Shown one piece after another: positions 58,076 to 64,000 of a stretch of DNA of 64,000 bases (positions within the stretch are counted from its first letter, which is position 1; each line of letters starts with the position of its first letter). The translations under genes were made by a program, and so were the position numbers. Source of the DNA: Pedobacter africanus (lineage in GTDB: Bacteria > Bacteroidota > Bacteroidia > Sphingobacteriales > Sphingobacteriaceae); contig NZ_FWXT01000001.1 of NCBI RefSeq assembly GCF_900176535.1, positions 2,728,001-2,792,000 of the forward strand, given 5' to 3'. The notes under the pieces are model-generated. The model was not told the DNA's origin. It saw nothing but the letters and a program-made list of their open reading frames with translations, and did not search any database.

Positions 58076-60829
58076 TTATAGTACGCCCATTTTGTTGAAA
58101 TCCCAGGATAGGGACAGCATAAAATAGCGACGGATCGTAGTGTAAGTATTTTGATTGATCATGTTGCCCGAAACTGACCTGCTGAAGCCTGAGTTCTGGT
58201 TAAGGAGGTCTTTACCCGTAAGCGTTAGCACAAGGTCTTTTGACTTCATGAACTTTTTGCTGATGTAGGCATCCCAGATCAGACGGTTCAGCGACTCGTT
58301 GAAGGTCTGGCTTTTGCCGGTATATTGGTATGTCCCATCGGTACCGATCTCAATACTGCCCGGCAGGGTTAACCCGGTGTCGAAATTCCCATTGGCACCC
58401 CAGCTGTTGTTGCTGGTTTTGATGCCCCTTAATGTGCTGCTTGAGGTGTTATAGCCCGGACTTAAATTTAAACTGAAGTTGAATTTCTCTTTGTAATAAC
58501 GGACGGTAGGTCCAAGGGAGTAATTTAAGGACTTGGAAGTGTTCAGTATCCCATTGGAAATGCTGTAGCTCTGATTTCCGCTGACATTGGCGCTGGTCTG
58601 TAAGTTTATTCCCTTGATCTTTCTGCCCATATTTGCCATCACCATGAAATTGATGGGGGTCTTGTTGTTCAGGTTTATGGCCTGGGTAGTGGTGATACCC
58701 GCATCATCAGTAACCGTATTGCTGGAAATGGCGTTTGAGGTAAAGCTGAAATTACCGCTTATCCATAAGTTCTGCTCACTCAGCATTTTGAAGGAATTGT
58801 AGGATATGTTGATGTTGCTGCTAAATGAAGGCCGCAGGTCTGGATTTCCAAGAACAATGTATAAAGGGTTGGTGTTGGCCCTGTAAGGTTGGATTTGCTC
58901 CATGGAGGGCTGACTGGTATTGCCATTGTAGTTGACCCTTAAAGAAGCGCTTCTGCTGAAATTGTAACTGTAGCCAATTTGTGGGGCCCAATTGATGAAG
59001 TTCCGCTTTAAGGTCCTGTCTTCGTATCTGTCGAACTGTTTGAATTGTACGGCAGTAAGCCTGGTCCCGAAATTCAGAATGGATTTCCCCTTTTTATAGT
59101 TAAAGTTGAAGCCTCCGTTGTTGGTCATCTGGTCCAGATCAAAGTTGTTGCTGAATTTAAGGTCCAGATCGTCATAATTGCCGGCGGCGTCTTTGTTGAA
59201 GGAGCGTTTGTCGGAACTGCTGTTGTCGATATTGAGGCCATAATTTAAGATCATGGACAAAGATTTGGACAAAGGCTCAGTATAGGTCGCATTGCTGCTA
59301 AAGGCAGATTTAAGGATCTTACTGGTTTTGAACTGGTCAATATTTACCGTACTGTCCAGCTGGTTCTGTTCGTTAAAGAAACGGTTTTCGGAATTCAGGA
59401 AGCCGGAGCTGGTGTTTTCGTTCACTGATTGCTTTAAGTTTACAGAAAGCGTACGCCCCTTTTTTTTCAGCTTTTTTGTCCAGAATGCTGTGGCGCTAAC
59501 GCCCTTATTGTTCCCTTCATTGGTAATCGTTCTGATGTTCTTGTTTAAAAAGCTTTCATTCTCCCTTTGGGTAGAAGCATTATAGGTGTCATCAGAATTG
59601 GTGTTTTTAAGCGAGCCACTTACCGTTACCTTCAGGTTTGAAGTAGAGTCGATCTGCATGTTAAATGTCCCGTCCAGTTTCTGGCTGAAAGAAAAATTAT
59701 CGGATTGCTGGTTGGATGCCGTGGTCATATTTCCGTTCGGGAGCGTGTTGATGCTCAGGCTACCCGCTTCTCCTTTTGTACGAACAGAACCCAGCTTATA
59801 ATTGCTGTTGATGCCGTATTTGTCTTTCCATTTGTTTTCATAATGGAAGCCTGCATTTTTGTTGACCGGGATTCCCCCTGCGCCGCCACCACCCATGTCA
59901 AAGTCATCCGAGCTCATGCTGTAGGCCATCCCCATCGCACCACTGCCGTCCATAAATTCAACGACATCATAAGACATCCCATTGCCCAAAGACTCTCCGG
60001 TATTTCCTGTGGAACCATACACAGAAGCCTTTTGTTTGCCTTTGAAAATATTTGCTGTTACCTGACCCTTGTAAAAGTCGCGCGTGCCCCCTCCGACTTC
60101 AGCTTTACCAAAATAACCATTCTTCTTATCCTCCTTAAGCTTAATGTTGATGGTCTTTGATTTTTCACCGTCATCTATGCCGGTAAAGGTGGCCTGGTCG
60201 CTTTTTTTATCGTATAGCTGCACTTTATCCACCATATCGCCCCGCAGGTTTTTGGTCACCAGTGTAGGATCGTCCCCAAAAAACTCTTCCCCATCCACCA
60301 ACACTTTATTCACCTTTTGTCCTTGTGCGGTAATCTTCCCGTCCTTGTCTACCTGTATCCCCGGCAACTGTTTCAGCAGGTCTTCCACCTTGGCGTTGGG
60401 CGGTAGGTTATAACTGCCGGCATTAAACTCAGTGGTGTCGCCTTTTATGGTAATGGCGGCAGCTTTTCCTTTAATGATGACACCCTCCAGTAAGGTTGAT
60501 TTCAGGATGAGGTTAATAGGCCCAAAGTCTTTGACAGGGTGCAAACTATCGAGCACAAAATCTTCGGTATAATCGGCATAGCCGGGATAGGTGATCAGCA
60601 GCATAAACTTACCCGGGCGCAGACCGCCAAGATTAAAATTACCGGCTGTATCGGCCCGCGTATATTTGACCAGTGTAGAATCTTTTTTGTTGAGTAATAC
60701 AATTGAGGTATTTACCAGTTTGTAGGTAGCCATGGAATCCGTTACGGAGCCTTTCATGGCATAGGGGCGCTGGGCAAATACGAATAAAGTATTCAATACC
60801 AGCAAGAGGGTTAAATAAGTCAGTTTCAT
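58076..60829 (-). CDS. Outer membrane beta-barrel protein (TonB-receptor-like), GLPGLI partner
   Basis: 917 residues. Signal peptide, carboxypeptidase-like domain (about 22-110), a plug-like segment with LPPNAKVEDLLKQLPGIQVD and VNKVLVDGEEFFGDDPTLVT, then a long C-terminal barrel of the outer-membrane beta-barrel type 3 group. A low-complexity stretch GMAYSMSSDDFDMGGGGAGG lies near residue 300. The classic TonB-receptor plug is only partial, so it may be a transporter, a pore or an assembly factor. The start is preceded by the TGTTAAA repeats. Confidence 0.85.
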   Translation of the reverse strand: MKLTYLTLLLVLNTLFVFAQRPYAMKGSVTDSMATYKLVNTSIVLLNKKDSTLVKYTRADTAGNFNLGGLRPGKFMLLITYPGYADYTEDFVLDSLHPVKDFGPINLILKSTLLEGVIIKGKAAAITIKGDTTEFNAGSYNLPPNAKVEDLLKQLPGIQVDKDGKITAQGQKVNKVLVDGEEFFGDDPTLVTKNLRGDMVDKVQLYDKKSDQATFTGIDDGEKSKTINIKLKEDKKNGYFGKAEVGGGTRDFYKGQVTANIFKGKQKASVYGSTGNTGESLGNGMSYDVVEFMDGSGAMGMAYSMSSDDFDMGGGGAGGIPVNKNAGFHYENKWKDKYGINSNYKLGSVRTKGEAGSLSINTLPNGNMTTASNQQSDNFSFSQKLDGTFNMQIDSTSNLKVTVSGSLKNTNSDDTYNASTQRENESFLNKNIRTITNEGNNKGVSATAFWTKKLKKKGRTLSVNLKQSVNENTSSGFLNSENRFFNEQNQLDSTVNIDQFKTSKILKSAFSSNATYTEPLSKSLSMILNYGLNIDNSSSDKRSFNKDAAGNYDDLDLKFSNNFDLDQMTNNGGFNFNYKKGKSILNFGTRLTAVQFKQFDRYEDRTLKRNFINWAPQIGYSYNFSRSASLRVNYNGNTSQPSMEQIQPYRANTNPLYIVLGNPDLRPSFSSNINISYNSFKMLSEQNLWISGNFSFTSNAISSNTVTDDAGITTTQAINLNNKTPINFMVMANMGRKIKGINLQTSANVSGNQSYSISNGILNTSKSLNYSLGPTVRYYKEKFNFSLNLSPGYNTSSSTLRGIKTSNNSWGANGNFDTGLTLPGSIEIGTDGTYQYTGKSQTFNESLNRLIWDAYISKKFMKSKDLVLTLTGKDLLNQNSGFSRSVSGNMINQNTYTTIRRYFMLSLSWDFNKMGVL

Positions 60830-60888
60830 TGTGTGTGGTTAGCTCATGCTAAGCTATAACTAAAAGTTTAGTAATAGAAGTCTGCAAA

Positions 60889-60915
60889 TGTTAAAGTTTG
60901 TTAAACAATGTTAAA
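60889..60915. promoter_or_regulatory. Triple TGTTAAA repeat, candidate regulator binding site
   Basis: TGTTAAA starts at 60889, 60899 and 60909: three copies at an exact 10-base period in the divergent region between the OMP gene (start 60829) and DUF4153 (start 60981). A near-consensus TACATTTA at 60940-60947 lies 24 bases after the array on the plus strand, the same geometry as at the two-component promoter. Confidence 0.6.
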
Positions 60916-60980
60916 AGCGATGATTTTGCTAAATATGATTACATTTAGGTTTAAATGTTACAAGACATTAAACTCTACCT

Positions 60981-62801
60981 ATGAAACTCAAACTTCCATC
61001 TTTACACGCTTTATGGCTCAGCTTTCTGAGGGTTGTTGCGCGTTTTCCCTTACAGGCAATAGTTGCCCTTGCGGCAAGCATTGCCTGGTGCTATGTGGTC
61101 GATATTCCTTATACCAATCCGCACAGGGAAGAGCAGCTTATGGAATTTTTGGCAGTCTGTAACCTGGCCCTGACGCTGTTACTGGCGGCCGACCTCTATG
61201 CTGAAGTGAACCATTTTGGTAAAGCAAAACAATGGTCCCTGCGTTTACTGATGGTATTGCTCTGTGCTGGCCTTTACTTCCTGCTCAAGCCTTATTTTTA
61301 CCTTGCAGATATGTACCGCCTTGGCCTGCTGGCTTTCGCCTTTCACCTATTGGTGGCTTTTGCCCCTTTTATCGGCAAGGGAAGTCTGAATGGTTTCTGG
61401 CAATACAATAAATCGCTGTTCTTAAGGATCCTGACTTCAGGATTGTACGCTGTAGTATTGTTTGCCGGTTTGGCTATTGCGCTGGGCGCCATCGACGGCC
61501 TCTTTAATGTGAAGATTGGCTGGCAAACCTATATGCGGCTGTTTGCGGTGGTAAGTGCAGGTTTCATGACCATTTTCTTCCTGGCGGGTGTTCCCGATGA
61601 TTTTGATGCGCTCAATAAAGAGGAAAGTTATCCTAAAGGCCTTAAAATATTTACACAATACGTACTGATTCCACTGATGACCATTTACCTGGTGATTTTG
61701 CTGGTATACGAAGTAAAGATCATGCTGAGCTGGCAGCTGCCCAAAGGACTGGTATCTACCCTGATTCTGGGCTATGCCGTCTTCGGAATCCTCTCGCTGC
61801 TGCTGGTTTATCCCATTAAAGAAAAAGAAGGCAATGGCTGGATGAAGCTTTTTTCCAGGTTCTTTTACGTGATGATGATCCCCCTGGTCATACTGCTGCT
61901 CCTGGCGGTATGGAAAAGAGTGGGTGTATATGGCATTACCGAATCACGATATATTCTGGTGGTCCTTGCGCTGTGGCTAACCATAGTTACGCTCTATTTC
62001 CTGGTCAGCAAAAAGCAGAACATCAAAATTATTCCGGTTAGCCTCTGTATCCTGGCGCTGCTGGCTACCTATGGCCCGCAAAGTGCATTTTCTGTTTCCC
62101 GGTATTCGCAGGTGGCCCGTTTGAAGAAACTCATGGCCTCTAAAAAGGATAAAGACATTAAAGAACGTGGCCCGGTGGTAAGCTACCTGGTTGACCGCCA
62201 CGGACTGGCCGTATTACAGCCTTTTACCAAAAGAGACCTTAGGGAGATTGAAAATAAAATAGAAAAGAATGCCGATAGCCTTTCGCGATATTCCGTAATC
62301 AGCATCAAAACAGATACAGCCAACGTCTTGCTCAACATCAAATACGATCCCCGCAATTCTTACATCGACAGCCGCCGTTTTGAAACAGAAACAGGCACCC
62401 TCTTACCGGTTAGTGGTTATGACTACGTTGTCGCCGTTGAAAATTACCTGGACAAACAGCACTTTAAAGTGAATGGGGTGGATGTAACGGTTGAAAAGAC
62501 AAATCAGTATGGGAACCTGAAACTGAAGGTGGGCACTGCAGCAGCAGTAGAATATGATGTGCGAAAGCTGGCAAGGGATGCGGTTGCCTTGTACAAAGCG
62601 GGTAAATTAAAAGGCAAAAAGGAGGATTTGGGAATGTCCTATATGCCTTCGGAAGGACTTTCTATAACAAAGCAGGTGGGTGGACTGGAGATAAAACTGG
62701 TGATCACGCTTTTAAATACGACCACCAATACCACTGAAGAAGAGGAACTCAACAAGTGGTTGAGCTATAATGGTTACCTGCTGGTTGGGTCAAAGCGGTA
62801 A
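60981..62801 (+). CDS. DUF4153 multi-pass membrane protein
   Basis: 606 residues. About 12 membrane helices in the first 380 residues (for example LRVVARFPLQAIVALAASIA and LMVLLCAGLYFLLKPYFYLA), then a soluble C-terminal part (about 390-606) likely exposed to the periplasm. The family DUF4153 is uncharacterised. Divergent from the OMP gene, sharing the region with the TGTTAAA array, so it may belong to the same regulon. Confidence 0.8.
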   Translation: MKLKLPSLHALWLSFLRVVARFPLQAIVALAASIAWCYVVDIPYTNPHREEQLMEFLAVCNLALTLLLAADLYAEVNHFGKAKQWSLRLLMVLLCAGLYFLLKPYFYLADMYRLGLLAFAFHLLVAFAPFIGKGSLNGFWQYNKSLFLRILTSGLYAVVLFAGLAIALGAIDGLFNVKIGWQTYMRLFAVVSAGFMTIFFLAGVPDDFDALNKEESYPKGLKIFTQYVLIPLMTIYLVILLVYEVKIMLSWQLPKGLVSTLILGYAVFGILSLLLVYPIKEKEGNGWMKLFSRFFYVMMIPLVILLLLAVWKRVGVYGITESRYILVVLALWLTIVTLYFLVSKKQNIKIIPVSLCILALLATYGPQSAFSVSRYSQVARLKKLMASKKDKDIKERGPVVSYLVDRHGLAVLQPFTKRDLREIENKIEKNADSLSRYSVISIKTDTANVLLNIKYDPRNSYIDSRRFETETGTLLPVSGYDYVVAVENYLDKQHFKVNGVDVTVEKTNQYGNLKLKVGTAAAVEYDVRKLARDAVALYKAGKLKGKKEDLGMSYMPSEGLSITKQVGGLEIKLVITLLNTTTNTTEEEELNKWLSYNGYLLVGSKR

Positions 62802-62816
62802 TTCTTGTTAGATTTG
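62785..62816 (+). promoter_or_regulatory. Promoter inside the end of DUF4153, four bases before a start codon
   Basis: TTG at 62785-62787, 21-base spacer, TAGATTTG at 62809-62816; CATT then the ATG at 62821. The promoter begins in the last codons of DUF4153 and the -7 box lies in the left arm of a 14-bp dyad. Confidence 0.55.
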
Positions 62817-62849
62817 CATTATGCTGAATCCAGAAAATGCAAATCTAAC
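62807..62849. repeat. 14-bp perfect inverted repeat around a start codon
   Basis: GTTAGATTTGCATT (62807-62820) and its exact complement (62836-62849) flank a 15-base centre that begins with the ATG of the helicase gene. The left arm contains the -7 box. It is too long to expect by chance at this spot and would suit a DNA operator. Confidence 0.75.
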
Positions 62850-64000
62850 CGGAACTGATGGGGTCAAAGCTGCCGGCGGCCTTGATGCACCCAACGCGCT
62901 TACGGGGTTGGCGGCAAGGTTTGTAAACTATACGTCTAAACACATTTTCCTTACGGGTAAAGCCGGTACGGGCAAAACAACTTTTTTACGGCAGCTGATG
63001 GAATTGACGCATAAAAAGGCGGTAATTGCTGCTCCAACGGGCATTGCAGCCATCAATGCCAATGGGGTTACCATTCATTCCCTTTTCCAGTTGCCTTTCG
63101 GCGCCTACCTGCCCAAGCAGCCTGCCGCAGATGGAGGGCATTACAATCAGCAGTACAATACACCGAAATCCATAGTCAGGCATCTGAACATGACCGCTGC
63201 CAAACGCAAGGTGCTTACAGATATGGAACTGCTCATTATTGATGAAGTAAGTATGTTGCGGGCTGACCTGCTGGATGCCATTGATATGGTGCTGCGCTAT
63301 GTCAGGAGAAACAACAACGCCAGCTTTGGCGGGGTGCAGGTGCTGTTCATTGGCGATCTGCACCAGCTGCCGCCGGTTGTAAAGCCTAATGAATGGACCA
63401 TGCTGGCACAATTTTACAACAGCGCTTACTTTTTTGATGCCCATGTCCTGCAGCAGCATCCGCCGGTATATATAGAACTGGAAAAGATTTACAGGCAGGC
63501 CGACGATGTATTTATCAATCTGCTAAATAACCTGAGGAATAACCAGGTAAACCAGCAGGACGTGGCCTTGCTCCAAAAATATTACCAGGCCAATTTTAAG
63601 CCCTCGCTGAACGATAAATACATCACCCTGACTACCCATAACAACAAAGCAGATGCGCTGAACAAGCAGAGCCTGGAAGAGTTGAAAACCCCTTCTTACC
63701 TTTACATGGCCAGGGTAGAAGATGAGTTCAGCGAATATGCCTATCCTGCAGAACAGATCCTGGAACTGAAAGTTGGGGCGCAGGTGATGTTCATCAAGAA
63801 TGACTCCAGCGGGGAGCAACGCTTTTTTAACGGAAAGATAGCCACCGTTACCGCACTTAAGCCGGATCAGATAGAGGTGCAGACCGAGGGCAATAACCTG
63901 AAGGTCATTGTAGAAAAGTACAAATGGGAAAATATCAGGTACACTACTGATAAGGTGAGCGGCGAAATAAAAGAAGAGCTGATGGGGACTTTTACCCAAT
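62821..64000 (+). CDS. Pif1-like helicase, N-terminal part (cut by window edge)
   Basis: Open from ATG 62821 to the window end, 393 residues so far; an in-frame stop lies directly upstream at 62809, so this is the first possible start. Walker A GKAGTGKTT at residues 46-54, APTGIAAINANGVTIHSLF, Walker B LLIIDEVSM and GDLHQLPPVV, which are superfamily 1B (Pif1/RecD2-like) motifs, then a segment (IKNDSSGEQRFFNGKIATV) of the second RecA-like domain. Bacteroidota often carry such helicases; the substrate (G-quadruplex, fork or R-loop) is not predictable from this part. Confidence 0.88.
   Translation, partial: MLNPENANLTGTDGVKAAGGLDAPNALTGLAARFVNYTSKHIFLTGKAGTGKTTFLRQLMELTHKKAVIAAPTGIAAINANGVTIHSLFQLPFGAYLPKQPAADGGHYNQQYNTPKSIVRHLNMTAAKRKVLTDMELLIIDEVSMLRADLLDAIDMVLRYVRRNNNASFGGVQVLFIGDLHQLPPVVKPNEWTMLAQFYNSAYFFDAHVLQQHPPVYIELEKIYRQADDVFINLLNNLRNNQVNQQDVALLQKYYQANFKPSLNDKYITLTTHNNKADALNKQSLEELKTPSYLYMARVEDEFSEYAYPAEQILELKVGAQVMFIKNDSSGEQRFFNGKIATVTALKPDQIEVQTEGNNLKVIVEKYKWENIRYTTDKVSGEIKEELMGTFTQ

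Noticed and set aside
60941..60958. Imperfect palindrome ACATTTA...TAAATGT before DUF4153
   Set aside because: Seven-base AT-rich arms can arise by chance; one arm overlaps the near-consensus -7 box, which explains its sequence.
1..64000. tRNA, rRNA, CRISPR, insertion sequence, integrase or prophage
   Set aside because: Looked for cloverleaf-like stretches, regularly spaced repeats, transposase motifs and phage genes; none seen. Long-range repeats beyond those listed cannot be ruled out without computation.

Overview
The window looks like chromosome of a Sphingobacteriaceae member, most likely Pedobacter or a close relative (Bacteroidota). The evidence is the gene content (TonB-dependent receptors with carboxypeptidase-like N-terminal domains, a GLPGLI protein beside its beta-barrel partner, DUF5687, DUF3127, a PdhA-PdhC pair without PdhB), the lack of clear Shine-Dalgarno sequences, and many copies of the Bacteroidota -7 promoter box TAnnTTTG. 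No rRNA, tRNA, CRISPR array, insertion sequence or prophage was seen. The genome-level assignment is inference.

Layout. 1-3850 (minus): end of a surface glycan cluster, with a GT4 (cut by the window edge), two GT2 glycosyltransferases and an MsbA-type ABC exporter. 3980-10191 (plus): meaB, a very highly expressed type of ompA, a 45-residue membrane protein, ridA, a RarD-type transporter and recG. 10192-11427: a serine hydrolase lipoprotein. 11579-16049 (plus): fumC, a lipoprotein, S1/P1 nuclease, low-molecular-weight phosphatase, DUF1543 and a TPR-type protein. 16210-21376: tail-specific protease, an SPFH protein, a small membrane protein, and a CapA-like plus NlpC/P60 pair. 21772-25940: pdhA, pdhC and hisS. 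25937-29223: a receiver-only response regulator, a His-rich small protein and a metal-type TonB receptor. 29358-33382: hydrolase, M90 peptidase, oxidoreductase, a small unknown protein and a glycine-zipper OmpA lipoprotein. 33546-39105 (minus): ABC/DUF5687 pair, rarA, RhlE-like helicase and DUF4197.

39102-42686 is a divergent module: a vWA protein faces an ECF sigma factor and a membrane protein that joins an anti-sigma-like head to SusC-like motifs and a TonB-like tail. 42749-45529 is a phosphate block (Pit, DUF47, PhoR-like kinase) with a TTAACA repeat array where a Pho box would sit. 45581-47619 holds the paired radical SAM and DUF4130 genes of a putative DNA modification or repair system with unknown chemistry. 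47678-49951 has an HD hydrolase, a THUMP methyltransferase and a DUF3127 protein with an SSB-like acidic tip. 50275-53937 is a siderophore receptor plus PepSY protein. 54762-60829 is an RprXY-like two-component system followed by a GLPGLI/outer-membrane-protein pair. A DUF4153 protein and a Pif1-like helicase (cut by the window edge) close the window.

The strongest new signals are regulatory. TGTTAAA repeats with an exact 10-bp period lie upstream of the two-component operon and again in the divergent region upstream of DUF4153 and the GLPGLI/OMP operon. A 14-bp perfect dyad surrounds the start codon of the Pif1-like helicase. Several genes have the -7 box only 4-7 bases before the start codon, so they probably make leaderless mRNAs. 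Promoter, operator and start-site calls are by eye and have not been tested statistically.
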